Numbered from the stretch's first letter, positions 45,712 to 56,622 are shown. The stretch: DNA of 64,000 bases from Vibrionales bacterium SWAT-3 (GCA_000169995.1 AAZW01000019.1:1-64000); one strand, 5' to 3'. A program made the numbers and translations. Notes: generated from the letters alone by a model not told the origin.

Positions 45712-46371
45712 ATGTCTAGTCCTACTCTCACTGACAAAGTATCAAAGATGATTCGCCAGGATATTCTTAATGGTGAGTTAGCCCCAGGCCAAAAGCTCGT
45801 TGTTGCAGATCTAAAGAACAGATACAACGTTGGCGCATCTCCGATTCGTGAAGCCCTAGTACAGTTATCTTGGAGCAAATACGTGAAGCTCGAGCCGCAA
45901 AAAGGCTGTTGGGTATCGCCAGTGTCAAAGAAAGAGCTGAATGATCTTTATGAAAGCTTGCGTGTCGTGTCTTCAGTTCTACTGAAAAAAGCCATTTCTG
46001 CGGGGGATGAAACTTGGGAACTGGATGTACTGACTTCTTACCATAAGCTTTCTCGAGTACAGCACGTATCTGAAGAGTTTGATTGTGTGGAATGGGAAGA
46101 ACGTCACCAACAATTCCACATTGCGCTACTTGAAGGTGCGGACTCAGAGAACATGTTTAGCTTCTTTGAAGATTTGATCAATCAAGTAAAGCGGTACCGC
46201 TTCCTAGCGATGTCAGCAGAAAGTGCATCAGATGATCTGTTCAATATTGATGAGCACGAAATGATCATGAAACTCGTGCTGTCAAAAAACGTAGAACAAG
46301 CGACAGAGCTGCTTGATCAACACCTACTAGGTTCAATGAAGCGAATTGAAGAAGTTATCGAAGCGGCTTAA
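45712..46371 (+). CDS. GntR-family regulator with FCD domain
   Basis: 219 residues from the ATG at 45712, chosen because GAGG stands seven bases before it; an ATG at 45700 would add four residues. The winged helix contains GELAPGQKLVVADLKNRYNVGASPIREALVQL (start about 20), the GntR signature, and the rest is an all-helical FCD domain with HQQFHIALLEGADSENM near 140. FCD regulators usually bind a carboxylate. The target genes cannot be told from the neighbourhood. Confidence 0.88.
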   Translation: MSSPTLTDKVSKMIRQDILNGELAPGQKLVVADLKNRYNVGASPIREALVQLSWSKYVKLEPQKGCWVSPVSKKELNDLYESLRVVSSVLLKKAISAGDETWELDVLTSYHKLSRVQHVSEEFDCVEWEERHQQFHIALLEGADSENMFSFFEDLINQVKRYRFLAMSAESASDDLFNIDEHEMIMKLVLSKNVEQATELLDQHLLGSMKRIEEVIEAA

Positions 46372-46395
46372 TGCAGCGATAAATTTTGAACAAAT

Positions 46396-46430
46396 AAAAA
46401 CGGAGCCTAGCAGCTCCGTTTTTTGTTTTT
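46396..46430. terminator. Bidirectional intrinsic terminator
   Basis: AACGGAGC (46399-46406) and GCTCCGTT (46413-46420) pair around a 6-base loop. T-rich tracts lie on both sides, so it can serve the GntR gene (plus) and the small frame at 46445-46576 (minus). Confidence 0.88.
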
Positions 46431-46444
46431 CAGCATCAAGCTGG

Positions 46445-46576
46445 CTACCACCCAAAAAACTCTTTGTGATGAGTATTGAGCAGTAAAACCATAGGTAAGA
46501 AATACAAAGCACTCAGCTTAAAACCAAGAATGACCAATGTACCTATGGTTAATCTCACTAAAAAATCGACAAACAT
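46445..46576 (-). CDS. Small membrane protein, 43 residues
   Basis: Starts MFVDFLVRLTIGTLVILGF and ends HHKEFFGW. About 30 of 43 residues are hydrophobic, enough for one or two short membrane segments. AAAGAGGCGTGGT precedes the ATG, with GAGG six to nine bases away, and a terminator follows the stop. These signals support a real gene below usual size cut-offs. The function is unknown. Confidence 0.5.
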   Translation of the reverse strand: MFVDFLVRLTIGTLVILGFKLSALYFLPMVLLLNTHHKEFFGW

Positions 46577-46975
46577 ACCACGCCTCTTTCAACCAGACTG
46601 TATGATCCCCAAACTCTTGCTCCAGCTAACCTAATTCTACTGCTGCTTTTCAACTCATTGAAAAAGCTAGCTAACCAGCTGAATTAAGTTAACGGTGTCA
46701 TCCCTTTAATATCTGGTAAACACTCTATTTATCACACCGCTTAACACGATGTAATCTGAAGCAAGGTAGTTTACTCATTGTTCATTTTAGCTCAAATTTT
46801 CGCCAACATTAGACTTTGGTCTAACCGTACAGAATTTGTGACATAGGTCGCTCAAAAATGAGATTCCTCATATATACATAGAAGAAACGACTTCATCACT
46901 TATTGAGTTGCAAGCTATATAAAGAGTACTCGATGGGAAAGTGGGAGGATATTTAGGAGTAAATAGAGTCTGTCG
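46577..46975. other. Intergenic stretch, no gene seen
   Basis: 399 bp between the small membrane protein and the diguanylate cyclase (whose 3' end faces it). I see no reading frame or clear hairpin. The right part may hold the promoter of the small leftward gene. Confidence 0.4.
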
Positions 46976-48859
46976 CTAAGCAACATCTGCATAGCTAGGA
47001 CAAATCGAGACGGTATTTCGTCCCGAGGATTTCGATTCGTAAAGGCCGACGTCCGCACATTTGTATGAACGGGTACTGTTACTCGTCAAATCAGTGAAAC
47101 CGACGCTGACGGTTACCTTGGTGCCCGCAGATAACTCAATCTCGATTCGCAGCCGATCCAGTACACGTTTCGCTTCCGGCAGAGAGGTGTGCGGCATCAA
47201 CAGTGCAAACTCTTCCCCACCAACACGCGCCACAAAATCGGTACTACGGAGGCTGTCTTGTAGAAGCTTAGCTACTCTTGCAATCACACGATCGCCTTCA
47301 TCGTGGCCGAGCTCGTCATTAATTCGCTTAAAGTTATCAATATCGACTAAAGCTAAACAAGTAGTCGCCTCATTTGGGTAACGCTCAACCAAACGAGAAT
47401 AATAAGCTAACTGTTCTTCAAACTTTCGACGATTCCAGAGATTACTCAAAGCATCTCGCTCACTCAGAAAACGCAGACGAACTTCGAGCTCTTTCCTTAC
47501 TGATATATCTACCAGCGAAGTAATGTAGTAACTCACTTTCCCTGAACTGTTCTTGACCGCATGGACACGCATAATAGCGGTAAAAGGGATGCGCAGTTTG
47601 TTTTTACACAGCACTTCCCCTTCCCACACTTCTTCGTTGTCTAGGTGTCGCCAGATGGATTCACTGGTGATCTGCTGCTCTGTGTTTTCCAACAGAAGTT
47701 GTAGCGCATTATGACCGATAACTTGTGCTTCGCTGTAACCGGTCATATTTTCAAACTCGTTGTTGATCATCATAGTACGATGCTGCTTATCAGTGATCAT
47801 CACGGCAGACATGCCATTCAACGCTGCACGTGCTAACTTACTCTCTAAGCTACGACGTCGGTAATGCGTCACCAGATAAGCAAATGGGAACGCGAACAGC
47901 AACACAGTGAAAAGCACGATGATCTCTTCATGGGCAAGATCATTTAGATCGCGTTCAGCTCTAGCGAGCAGTTGTTTTTGATTCAATTGAATAACAAGGT
48001 GCATCTTTTGATTATTAGCTAACTGAACCGTGTTAAACGCGAACAGGTTACCATCTTCAAACACAGTGCCCATTTGTTGTCGAGAGAGGACTTCCCATGT
48101 TTGAGGTGCGATGTTTTTTAGGTTAAAGCCTTTCCTTTCAGGAACAGAATCGCCAAACAATTTACTGTTGTTTGGACTCGCAATGTAATAACCCTCACCA
48201 TTGACGACTTCAGCTCTAAAATCATAATCAGGTGCGAAATTAAGACGTGAAGACAACCCCCAGACATCCAGATTGATCACCAAATAACCGACTCGCTTCT
48301 CCGGAGTTTCAACAGGAGTGAACACTCGAAACACCGGTTTATAAGGATATGCCAATTCACCATGTTCGGTTTCAAGCTCAATTCCCCAACCACCAATATC
48401 TTCATGCTCTAAGCTCTTAGCAAAATGATAGTAGCTAGAGTCAGACCTATCTTGTAATTGCTGAGGTATTGTCACAGCGCCCGTGGCAGAGGAATAATTC
48501 ACTCGGACCAGCTCTTTACCCTCAACATCGATAAGATGAATTTGTGTATACCATTTTTGGTTCACTAACACAGACTGCCATACCTCTTCGAGGAGGCTTT
48601 TGGTTTGTTCAGAGGGGGAGGAAGCGAAATTAACAAGGCTTTGGCTATGACTCAGTAGTTTCATCACCGAAACCAACTGAGATTTTAAGAGCTTGTAATC
48701 TCGTTCTGCGTAAACCAACTGATGAAGGGCTTGTTTCGCAGAGTAATCAAAACTTTGTTGTTTTACTTCTTGGTAACGTTGTAAATAGTAAAGACCCACT
48801 GCAGCAGACAGTGTTATCGAAATAATCAGCAATGTAATTATCGATTTACTATTTCTCAT
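46976..48859 (-). CDS. Membrane-bound PAS-GGDEF diguanylate cyclase
   Basis: 627 residues. A first membrane segment (about 7-26), a periplasmic Cache-like domain with GWGIELETEHGELAYPYKPVF near 152, a second segment at about 312-332, a PAS domain (AALNGMSAVMITDKQHRTM from about 344), and a GGDEF domain. The active site reads VARVGGEEFALL near 555, an intact GGEEF, and no upstream RxxD inhibitory site is obvious. It likely makes cyclic di-GMP in response to a periplasmic signal. There is no EAL domain. Confidence 0.92.
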   Translation of the reverse strand: MRNSKSIITLLIISITLSAAVGLYYLQRYQEVKQQSFDYSAKQALHQLVYAERDYKLLKSQLVSVMKLLSHSQSLVNFASSPSEQTKSLLEEVWQSVLVNQKWYTQIHLIDVEGKELVRVNYSSATGAVTIPQQLQDRSDSSYYHFAKSLEHEDIGGWGIELETEHGELAYPYKPVFRVFTPVETPEKRVGYLVINLDVWGLSSRLNFAPDYDFRAEVVNGEGYYIASPNNSKLFGDSVPERKGFNLKNIAPQTWEVLSRQQMGTVFEDGNLFAFNTVQLANNQKMHLVIQLNQKQLLARAERDLNDLAHEEIIVLFTVLLFAFPFAYLVTHYRRRSLESKLARAALNGMSAVMITDKQHRTMMINNEFENMTGYSEAQVIGHNALQLLLENTEQQITSESIWRHLDNEEVWEGEVLCKNKLRIPFTAIMRVHAVKNSSGKVSYYITSLVDISVRKELEVRLRFLSERDALSNLWNRRKFEEQLAYYSRLVERYPNEATTCLALVDIDNFKRINDELGHDEGDRVIARVAKLLQDSLRSTDFVARVGGEEFALLMPHTSLPEAKRVLDRLRIEIELSAGTKVTVSVGFTDLTSNSTRSYKCADVGLYESKSSGRNTVSICPSYADVA

Positions 48860-48917
48860 TGATAACTCAAGTAAAAGAAGGCGTGAAGCGCAGGATTATA
48901 GCACTCTATAAAATTAA

Positions 48918-48950
48918 CAAAATAAAAGCCGCTTAAAAAAGCGGCTATAA
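48918..48950 (-). terminator. Terminator of the ilvIH operon
   Basis: AGCCGC and GCGGCT (48927-48932, 48941-48946) with flanking A/T pairs form a stem followed, in the leftward direction, by TTTTATTTTG. Confidence 0.85.
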
Positions 48951-48974
48951 AACTGTTTTTTAAGTGCTTGTTGT

Positions 48975-49469
48975 TTAAGCTTTCAGCGCACGTTCGCCAC
49001 GGGCGATGCCCACAACGCCACTGCGTGCCACTTCAAGTACTTCAGTCACTTCAGACAACGCTTGAATGAAAGCATCCAGCTTTTCACTCGTACCCGCCAT
49101 TTGCACTGTATATTGAGAAGCCGTCACATCAACGATCTGACCACGGAAGATATCCGCTGTGCGCTTCACTTCTGCACGAGCAAAGCCACTCGCACGAACT
49201 TTTACCATTAATAGTTCACGCTCGATGTGCTCAAGTTCAGAGACCTCTTGAACTTTAAGAACATCAATCAGCTTATGCAGTTGCTTCTGGATCTGTTCAA
49301 GCTGCATTTCGCTCGAGTTAGTTGTCACGTTCAAACGAGAAAGCGTTGGATCATCAGTTGGAGATACGTTCAACGACTCGATGTTGTAACCACGTTGAGA
49401 AAACAAGCCAACCACACGAGAAAGCGCACCCGGTTGGTTTTCCATTAGTAGTGAAATAATGTGTCTCAT
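48975..49469 (-). CDS. ilvH: Acetolactate synthase small (regulatory) subunit
   Basis: 164 residues, E. coli IlvH size. An N-terminal ACT domain starts MRHIISLLMENQPGALSRVVGLFSQRGYN, and the C-terminal domain includes VTASQYTVQMAGTSEKLDAFI near 114. It confers valine feedback on the large subunit. It begins 1 bp after the ilvI stop and ends before the terminator at 48918. Confidence 0.96.
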   Translation of the reverse strand: MRHIISLLMENQPGALSRVVGLFSQRGYNIESLNVSPTDDPTLSRLNVTTNSSEMQLEQIQKQLHKLIDVLKVQEVSELEHIERELLMVKVRASGFARAEVKRTADIFRGQIVDVTASQYTVQMAGTSEKLDAFIQALSEVTEVLEVARSGVVGIARGERALKA

Positions 49470-49470
49470 A

Positions 49471-51210
49471 TTATGTTCTCTCCGTTTTGCTTAGCCACAT
49501 GTTGTCCATACCCTCGCCTTTAATCTGCATTGGGTATACGTGCTCGGTGTCATCCACACTGATATCGACAAATACCAAACGGTCTTTCATCGCTAGTGCT
49601 TTTTCCAAACCTGATTCCAGTTCATCCGGAGATGAAATGCGCATACCTACGTGACCATAAGCCTCCGCAATAGCCGCAAAATCAGGAACAGAGTCCATAT
49701 ATGAGTTTGAGTGACGACCTTGATAAACAATGTCTTGCCACTGTTTAACCATTCCTAAGAAACGGTTGTTTAGGTTAATAATCTTAACTGGGATGTTGTA
49801 TTGGAGTGCAGTCGACAGCTCTTGGATATTCATCTGAATACTGCCGTCACCGGTTACCACCACTACTTCTTCATCCGGTTTAGCAAACTTCACACCCATG
49901 CCAGCAGGTAGACCGAAGCCCATAGTGCCTAGACCACCCGAGTTAATCCAACGGCGCGGTTTGTTAAATGGATAATATAACGCTGCGAACATTTGGTGTT
50001 GGCCAACATCAGAAGCAACGTAAGCATCACCATTAGTTACTTTGTGCAGAGCTTCAATAACTTGCTGCGGCTTAATGCACTCAGAAGACTTTTCATACGC
50101 TAAGCAGTTGCGATCTTGCCACTGCTTGATTTCACTCCACCAGCTTTCCAGAGCTTCAGCATCATTGCTGCCACCTTGCTCAACCAGTAGGTTAACCATG
50201 CTCTCTAGTACTTTTTCCGCAGAACCTACGATCGGCAGATCCACTTTCACGTTCTTAGAGATCGACGACGGGTCGATATCAATATGCATGATCTTCGCGT
50301 TCGGGCAGTACTTATCTAGGTTGTTGGTTGTACGATCATCAAAACGTACACCGACACCAAAAATAAGATCGGCGTTGTGCATCGCCATATTGGCTTCGTA
50401 CAAACCGTGCATGCCAAGCATGCCTAGAGAGTTCTTGTGCGTGCCCGGGAAGGCACCAAGCCCCATTAAAGTGCTTACTACAGGTAAATTCAGTGCTTCA
50501 GCCAATTTGATCAGCTGTTGATCGGCCTCAGATATAACCGCACCGCCACCGACATAAAGTACTGGCTTTTTCGCTTCAAGAAGTGCCTTTAGTGCCTTCT
50601 TAATCTGACCTTTATGACCCGTAACCGTTGGGTTGTACGAACGCATCTTGATCGTTTCTGGGTATTGATAAGGAAGCTTAATTTGCGGATTTAATACATC
50701 TTTTGGCAAGTCGATAACCACAGGACCAGGACGTCCTGTCGTTGAAATATAGAATGCTTTTTTTAGCACTTCAGGGATATCTTCCGCTTTCTTAACTAAG
50801 AAGCTGTGTTTAACGATCGGGCGAGATACACCGACGATGTCACACTCTTGGAAGGCATCATTACCAATGAGATTGTTTGGTACGTTACCAGAGATAACGA
50901 TCATTGGGATTGAGTCCATGTACGCCGTTGCGATACCTGTTACGGTATTGGTTGCGCCAGGACCTGAACATACAAGTACTACACCAGGTTTACCGGTAGA
51001 ACGAGTATAGCCATCTGCCATATGGGTAGCGGCTTGTTCGTGTCGTACTAATACGTGTTTGATTTCGTCTGTTTTCGCATGCAGCGCATCATAGATATCA
51101 AGTACAGAACCACCTGGGTAACCAAAGATTTGTTCTACACCCTCTTCAATAAGAGACTGCACCACCATCTCAGCGCCGGATAACATTGCTGTTTCAGGTT
51201 TTGTTGTCAT
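49471..51210 (-). CDS. ilvI: Acetolactate synthase large subunit
   Basis: 579 residues from the ATG at 51210, chosen because GTGAGGAGAG stands directly before it; an upstream in-frame ATG at 51240 lacks this. ThDP enzyme: [20 protein letters not shown] near the start, the catalytic Glu in [16 protein letters not shown], and the ThDP/Mg motif [12 protein letters not shown] near 435. It joins two pyruvates, or pyruvate and 2-oxobutyrate, for branched-chain amino acid synthesis. It is the first gene of ilvIH. Confidence 0.96.
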   Translation of the reverse strand: MTTKPETAMLSGAEMVVQSLIEEGVEQIFGYPGGSVLDIYDALHAKTDEIKHVLVRHEQAATHMADGYTRSTGKPGVVLVCSGPGATNTVTGIATAYMDSIPMIVISGNVPNNLIGNDAFQECDIVGVSRPIVKHSFLVKKAEDIPEVLKKAFYISTTGRPGPVVIDLPKDVLNPQIKLPYQYPETIKMRSYNPTVTGHKGQIKKALKALLEAKKPVLYVGGGAVISEADQQLIKLAEALNLPVVSTLMGLGAFPGTHKNSLGMLGMHGLYEANMAMHNADLIFGVGVRFDDRTTNNLDKYCPNAKIMHIDIDPSSISKNVKVDLPIVGSAEKVLESMVNLLVEQGGSNDAEALESWWSEIKQWQDRNCLAYEKSSECIKPQQVIEALHKVTNGDAYVASDVGQHQMFAALYYPFNKPRRWINSGGLGTMGFGLPAGMGVKFAKPDEEVVVVTGDGSIQMNIQELSTALQYNIPVKIINLNNRFLGMVKQWQDIVYQGRHSNSYMDSVPDFAAIAEAYGHVGMRISSPDELESGLEKALAMKDRLVFVDISVDDTEHVYPMQIKGEGMDNMWLSKTERT

Positions 51211-51671
51211 ATTGCTCTCCTCACCAGTTTCCAAGCACATTTGGTGAACATGTTGGGCTGGTTTTTCATAGTCTAGGGCTTATTCGTAGCCTAATTCGAA
51301 ATACTTCCACTTTTTCGGCTATGGCTGTCTGTCGTGATAACAACAAACAGTAATACGAAACAACTTTAACGCTTTATTATCATCCGGTCTAACACCTGTT
51401 AATCGACAATTATGCCAAAAAACCAACTATCAGCTTAAAGCATCAAATAAAACCTAAGCAGAGTTAAATAACCAGCTACAAACACTACAAATAAAGACAA
51501 AAAAAGCACTTAATATTTATATAAATGGCTAATTATCGATAAATGAAGCGCTTTCCTGTGTGCGTCTTCGCACATTATTCCAAGCCTTGAGGCATAAAAA
51601 AATCCCCCTAAAAATGCAATCACATTCGTAGGGGGATTTTTAAACAACTGAAAATTTATCTCAGTAGAAAA
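51211..51671. promoter_or_regulatory. ilvI upstream region
   Basis: 461 bp between ilvI and the acyl-CoA ligase 3' end. It must contain the ilvIH promoter. I see no leader peptide with clustered Val, Leu or Ile codons, in keeping with ilvIH not being attenuated in enterics. The right part holds the terminator at 51596-51642. Confidence 0.5.
51596..51642 (-). terminator. Terminator of the acyl-CoA ligase gene
   Basis: AAATCCCCCTA and TAGGGGGATTT pair over 11 bp with an 18-base interior, followed leftward by TTTT. It could work in both directions. Confidence 0.88.
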
Positions 51672-53480
51672 CTACTTATCTTTCGACTTTTCAGTGTACA
51701 TTTCTTCGATTTCGTCTTGATACTTGTCGTTGATAACTTTACGACGCAATTTCTGAGTTGGCGTCAGTTCGCCATCATCCATCGAAAATGCTTTTGGTAA
51801 TAGCTTGAACTTCTTCACTTGTTCAAACTTAGCCAATTCTTGCTGCAAGTCATTCACACGCTTCTCAAGCATCTCAACGATCTGATGGTGCTTAATCAAT
51901 TCAACGCGGTCGTGGTACTTGATATTCAATTCTTTAGCGTACTCTTCAAGAGAGTCGTAACACGGAACAATCAGTGCAGAAACGAATTTACGCGTATCGG
52001 CAATAACGGCAATCTGTTCGATGAAGTGGTCTTTACCGAGCGCGCCCTCTACTACTTGCGGTGCAATGTACTTGCCACCTGAGGTTTTCATCAGCTCTTT
52101 GATACGGTCGGTAATAAACAGGTTACCATTTTCATCAAAATGACCCGCATCTCCGGTTTTCAAGAAACCATGCTCGTCGAACGTTTTCGCTGTCTCTTCT
52201 GGCATTTTGTAGTAACCACGCATTACCATTGGGCCGCGAACAAGAATCTCATTCTGCGCACCAATTTTTACTTCCGCGCCCGGCATAGCCATACCAATCG
52301 AGTCAGGGTTAAAGCAGCGGTCATCCCAGCACGAAACGGTTGCTGTGGTTTCAGTCATGCCGTAGCCAAGTTTTACGTTGATGCCAATAGCGTGGAAAAA
52401 ACGACCAATGGTTTCATCGAGCTTCGCACCACCACATGGCATGAAGTTGATGTTACCGCCAAGCAGCGCTCGCAATTTAGATAACACAAGCTTATCAGCT
52501 AGTGCATGGCTCTTCTTCAGCATCAGTGATGGTGTGCGACCTTCTTGGTGACAAACCGACAGCTTCGCGCCCATGTTTACTGCCCAAGTAAATAGCACTT
52601 TACGGATAAACGGCGCTTTCGAAACCTTCTCGTGAATCGCTGAGAAGATTTTCTCGTAGAAACGTGGAACCGCACACATCACGGTCGGCTTCACGTCGCT
52701 CAGCGCGTCACGCACCTGCATAGTATCTTGCAGGTAACAGTTGGTTGCGCCTTTGTAGAGCACGTAGAAAGTCCAAGCACGCTCAAATACATGTGATAAA
52801 GGTAGGAAACACAACGAGACATCGTCTTTCGTTAAGCTTAAGCGCTCATCGTGCCCTTCTAGTTGGTAGCCAACATTGGTGTAATCAAGCATTACGCCCT
52901 TAGGCTGACCTGTAGTACCAGAGGTATAGATAAGAGTCAGTAAGTCATCCATGTTTGCATCAGCAAGACGAGTGTCGAATTCAGCCTGTTGTGACTCAAC
53001 ACCACGTGCCATGAAATCATTCCAAGATACCGCAAAGTTGTGGCCCTGAAGATCGATATCATCAGACATCGCCACAACCACTTCTAGCTGTTCGCACTCT
53101 TCAAATAGGCTCACCGCAGCATCGAACTGAGCTTGCTCACCGACGAATAGAATCTTCACATCCGCGTTTTGGATGATGTAAGACGACTGCGCAGCTGTAT
53201 TGGTTGGGTAAATCGGCACAGTAACAAGACGAGCTTGCAGAGCAGCAAAATCTGCCACAGTCCATTGAGGCATATTGTTTGAATAGATACCGATCTTATC
53301 TTGAACTCTCAGTCCCTGAGCCAATAGCGCTAATGAAAGCGTATCGATTTGTTCTCCAAACTGCTGCCAGCTAATGCCTTGCCATACATTACCTACTTTG
53401 TGTTTCAAAGCTGTACGGTTGCCGCCTTGGGCAATTTGGTCACGAAGTCTTTTTACGATATGAAAATCTAAATTGGCCAT
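51672..53480 (-). CDS. Long-chain acyl-CoA synthetase (AMP-forming)
   Basis: 602 residues of the AMP-binding family. The P-loop-like [16 protein letters not shown] is near 187-202, [13 protein letters not shown] near 372 and the C-terminal hinge [18 protein letters not shown] near 464. The size and the FAA1-like C-terminal extension suggest long-chain fatty acids as substrate. The gene lies between ilvI and leuO, as in other vibrios, and is monocistronic with its own terminator. Confidence 0.92.
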   Translation of the reverse strand: MANLDFHIVKRLRDQIAQGGNRTALKHKVGNVWQGISWQQFGEQIDTLSLALLAQGLRVQDKIGIYSNNMPQWTVADFAALQARLVTVPIYPTNTAAQSSYIIQNADVKILFVGEQAQFDAAVSLFEECEQLEVVVAMSDDIDLQGHNFAVSWNDFMARGVESQQAEFDTRLADANMDDLLTLIYTSGTTGQPKGVMLDYTNVGYQLEGHDERLSLTKDDVSLCFLPLSHVFERAWTFYVLYKGATNCYLQDTMQVRDALSDVKPTVMCAVPRFYEKIFSAIHEKVSKAPFIRKVLFTWAVNMGAKLSVCHQEGRTPSLMLKKSHALADKLVLSKLRALLGGNINFMPCGGAKLDETIGRFFHAIGINVKLGYGMTETTATVSCWDDRCFNPDSIGMAMPGAEVKIGAQNEILVRGPMVMRGYYKMPEETAKTFDEHGFLKTGDAGHFDENGNLFITDRIKELMKTSGGKYIAPQVVEGALGKDHFIEQIAVIADTRKFVSALIVPCYDSLEEYAKELNIKYHDRVELIKHHQIVEMLEKRVNDLQQELAKFEQVKKFKLLPKAFSMDDGELTPTQKLRRKVINDKYQDEIEEMYTEKSKDK

Positions 53481-53624
53481 CTCTTTACCTTTGGCTTACA
53501 CCTGTAAGCTTTTTTGAGCGCACAAGTGTACCTCTGATAATGGAAAAGGCAACTGATGGAGCTCAAAGTTATCAGTAATAGTACGTCTCTCGCTAAGTTT
53601 TCTGTCAACAAAGATAGCAAGCAC

Positions 53625-53661
53625 AAAAAAGCCCCAAGCCAGAGTACCGGCTTAGGGCTTA
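53625..53661 (-). terminator. leuO terminator
   Basis: In the leftward direction AAGCCCTAAGCCGG pairs with GGCTTGGGGCTT (one mismatch) and TTTTTTGT follows. Confidence 0.88.
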
Positions 53662-53681
53662 TAAATCATAGAGTTCAGTGC

Positions 53682-54641
53682 TTAGTTAAGTGCCACAACT
53701 TCGCCACAGAACATCATTAGTTGATCTCGTAACCAAATGTGTCCCTTGTCCTTTTCACTTGATTCGTGCCAGCTTAGGTAGCCAGAGATTGCCGCATTAT
53801 CGAATGGGAAATCTAGGATTTGTAGGTTCTCTTTGTTTGCTGCGTGCTCTACCATCCAGCGAGGTGCAATCGTCACTAACTCTGATTGACCAACAACGTA
53901 AAGTACGTTGCTTAGGCTAGTACCTTCGTAGAAAGGCATGCAATCTAGGTCACGGTATGCTTGCTCAGAGAAGCTACGTTGGCCGTGAATGCGAGACAGT
54001 TTCGCGTGCTTCTCGTTCAATAGCTCTTCAGCTGTCACTTCACCGTTAATGCGTGGGTGAGAAGAAGAAGCAACCACAACCAATTCGTCTTGGAAGATCT
54101 CAGTGCTTGAGAAACCTTGCTCATCAAAGCGAGCGTAATCAATAACGAAGTCGATTTCTTGGTAGCGCATACGCTCAGAAAGTTGACGGTCGAATTCAGC
54201 ATCCATGTGCAGTTTTACACTCGGTGCTTGATCGTTAATCGTCGACATAATCTTAGGTGCAAAACGCATGTCACAAGGGCTGCAAATCGCAAGCTTGAAC
54301 AGGCGAGAAGAAGACTCTGGAGAGAACACAGAACTTGGTAATTCGTTGCGTACTAATTGTAGCGCTTGGCGGATAGGACCAAACAACTGACGTGCACGTT
54401 GAGTCGGTTGAATACCACGACCTTGACGCATAAATAGTTCGTCGTTAAACATCACTTTTAAGCGTGCTACGGCATTACTTACAGCCGGCTGAGACATACC
54501 CAAGTTGTGAGCTGCACGTGTAATGTTTTGCTCTTGCATTACTGCATCAAATACAGTCAAAAGGTTTAAGTCTACTCCACGAAGTGTGCTTTCCATTCTG
54601 TAGCTAGCAATAGCACTCATTGCGTCTTTTTTATCTAACAT
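53682..54641 (-). CDS. leuO: LysR-type regulator LeuO
   Basis: 319 residues. The helix-turn-helix region VDLNLLTVFDAVMQEQNITR and SQPAVSNAVARLKVMFNDELF (about 24-73) is almost identical to E. coli LeuO, and LSWHE near the C-terminus is shared too. LeuO is a global regulator and H-NS antagonist involved in stress and amino-acid control. The gene lies between the acyl-CoA ligase and the leu region, its normal position in Vibrio. A shorter start at 54620 is possible. It may counter silencing of AT-rich acquired DNA such as the T6SS island (inference). Confidence 0.93.
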   Translation of the reverse strand: MLDKKDAMSAIASYRMESTLRGVDLNLLTVFDAVMQEQNITRAAHNLGMSQPAVSNAVARLKVMFNDELFMRQGRGIQPTQRARQLFGPIRQALQLVRNELPSSVFSPESSSRLFKLAICSPCDMRFAPKIMSTINDQAPSVKLHMDAEFDRQLSERMRYQEIDFVIDYARFDEQGFSSTEIFQDELVVVASSSHPRINGEVTAEELLNEKHAKLSRIHGQRSFSEQAYRDLDCMPFYEGTSLSNVLYVVGQSELVTIAPRWMVEHAANKENLQILDFPFDNAAISGYLSWHESSEKDKGHIWLRDQLMMFCGEVVALN

Positions 54642-54987
54642 TCAAGTTGCCTCTTGTCGGTACGACAGCATTAAATTTGTAATGGTATGGGAATAGATAA
54701 CCACTAATTCTTATATTTATCAGACCGATGTTTTTCGGATTACCACTACTATTAACCAATACATCGTAGGCTACCAACAAGATTGATAAAGAATGACTTA
54801 ATTTTATCTCAATAATTAATTAATATTTTAAAATCAATAATTTGCATAGTTATAAAAAAACATAAAATGCGCTATTTATGAGTTTCATTTCGACTTATTT
54901 AGCTGTTCTATCGTTTGGTTACATTTGTTACAATTTATTGAATTGATGAATTGATTGACCATTCAATCCAAAAACACCACTTATGGA
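54642..54987. promoter_or_regulatory. AT-rich leuO upstream region
   Basis: 346 bp, very rich in A and T, with several ATTAAT-type stretches near 54810-54840. No gene seen. It must hold the leuO promoter, and the AT-richness fits H-NS/LeuO control as known for enteric leuO. Confidence 0.5.
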
Positions 54988-56043
54988 TTAGGTAAGCGAT
55001 GCGTAGCTCGGAAAGTCCACCTTCTCCCAAAGCTGTTTTCTTAGGTCATCTTGATTGGCCCAATTCCCGGCTAAAACCCACTCTACAAGCGCACTAGCGA
55101 CATCTGGATAAGAGACAACTTCAGCTTGTTTTTCGTTGAGCCAACTACGCAAAATCGCTGGGTCAAGAAAGCTCATAGTTTGAGCTAATCCAAGCGCTTC
55201 AAGTGTGGCCACATTGCTCTGTTGTTCAAACTGTCCATCAAGTGGTTTAAGCAATAGTTTCTTGCCCAGAGTAAGCGCTTCAGATGGCAGCTCAAACCCA
55301 CCATTAGCCACCACACCAGAACACTGATTTAGGTCGAATTGGAAACCCGCATGACTGAGTGGTTTAAAGGTAATGTTTTCGACTTGGCTATGCTCAATCA
55401 CGTTTGGGTGATAACAGACAAAACTGTGCGAAACAAACTTCATCAATAGCTCTGAAATCGCTTCAAGATCCTCAAACGGCAAATAGACCAAAGTGAAGTC
55501 CTGGGGCGCTTTAGTCTGCTCGTGGTGAGCTAAGGTGTGAACGATAGGTGGCAAGATTGGTTGCTCAAAATGATACCAGTGCAAACCGATAGAGTGCTCT
55601 GTCGGCGCAAAGTGTTGAATCACAGAGTGCTCAATCCAGTTTCCTCCCTCTTTAGGAACATCATAGCGAAAGGCATTTTGGTGACTGATACCAATACAAG
55701 GAACACCCTGTCTTTTGGCCGCCCAAGCCGTCACTGGTTCAAAGTCATTAAGCACCAAGTCATAAGGCATAAGATCCATCTGTTTAACCTCATTGAGAAA
55801 GCGCCAGATATTGTTCTTGATGAACGTCTTTCCATACTTAACCTGCCCCTGCTCACTATAAAAAGTTAAGCCGTTACGAACTTGGTAATTACCAAACTCC
55901 TCCATCGAGAAATACTTGCTTGCTTCTCGGCCTGAAAAGAGAAAATCAACATCGATGTTTTGTTGACGAAACGCGACAGCCATTGCCCTTGCACGTGCAA
56001 TATGACCATTTCCAGTGCCTTGTACGCCGTATAAAATTTTCAT
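54988..56043 (-). CDS. Glycosyltransferase-like protein (Glyco_trans_1_3 group)
   Basis: 351 residues. The N-terminus KILYGVQGTGNGHIARARAM carries the GxGHxxR nucleotide-sugar-enzyme signature; VVANGGFELPSEALTLGKKLL near 265-285 is the typical acceptor/donor loop with Gly-Gly-x-x-x. It has no signal peptide. It belongs to a family widespread in Vibrio whose substrate is unknown. The PAP2 gene upstream (54 bp) reads the same way; the two may act together on a lipid-linked sugar (inference). Confidence 0.8.
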   Translation of the reverse strand: MKILYGVQGTGNGHIARARAMAVAFRQQNIDVDFLFSGREASKYFSMEEFGNYQVRNGLTFYSEQGQVKYGKTFIKNNIWRFLNEVKQMDLMPYDLVLNDFEPVTAWAAKRQGVPCIGISHQNAFRYDVPKEGGNWIEHSVIQHFAPTEHSIGLHWYHFEQPILPPIVHTLAHHEQTKAPQDFTLVYLPFEDLEAISELLMKFVSHSFVCYHPNVIEHSQVENITFKPLSHAGFQFDLNQCSGVVANGGFELPSEALTLGKKLLLKPLDGQFEQQSNVATLEALGLAQTMSFLDPAILRSWLNEKQAEVVSYPDVASALVEWVLAGNWANQDDLRKQLWEKVDFPSYASLT

Positions 56044-56097
56044 GAAACTTCCTTTCGATTTGCTGGTTTAGCGCTTGGTGATGTGGTCATTCGATAA

Positions 56098-56622
56098 TTA
56101 AAGAATGAAGCTAATAGCAAGGCTGGTGCATGCCATCCCCAAAGCTGCACCAATGAGTACATCCGTTAAAAAGTGCACACCGAGTAGTATTCGAGAGACA
56201 GCAATCGCTGTGGCCCAAATCAAGCTAAATAGATACAAGCTCGGATAGAAATGTCCGATTAATGTCGCCATAACAAAAGCAGCAGCGGCATGCCCGGATG
56301 GTAGGCTGTACTTATCTGATGGGACAATATGAGAGTGAAGTAGAGAAGAGAATTCCGCGGGCCTACGACGCTTCAGGGTATTTTTCGCAAACCAGTAAAT
56401 CGGCAATTCAATAGCGAATGCGGTTAAGCCCACTATCAGAAAATCACTGCCAGTTTTGCTATCGGCGAGCAATGCAATCAAAGCAATCAATATATAGAGG
56501 TGACCATCCCCCGTATGAGAGACCGCCTTACTCAACGTCGCATGTTGGCCACTAAAACGGTTCTTTAAACAGAAAACAGAAAATGCCACATCCCAGAGGA
56601 CAATAGGTTCGATAGTACGCAT
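56098..56622 (-). CDS. PAP2-type membrane phosphatase
   Basis: 174 residues with about five membrane segments. The three phosphatase motifs are present: KNTLKRRRP (about 85-93), PSGHAA (about 108-113) and SRILLGVHFLTD (about 143-154). Such enzymes dephosphorylate phosphatidic acid, undecaprenyl pyrophosphate or related lipids. It is transcribed together with the glycosyltransferase-like gene. Confidence 0.9.
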   Translation of the reverse strand: MRTIEPIVLWDVAFSVFCLKNRFSGQHATLSKAVSHTGDGHLYILIALIALLADSKTGSDFLIVGLTAFAIELPIYWFAKNTLKRRRPAEFSSLLHSHIVPSDKYSLPSGHAAAAFVMATLIGHFYPSLYLFSLIWATAIAVSRILLGVHFLTDVLIGAALGMACTSLAISFIL

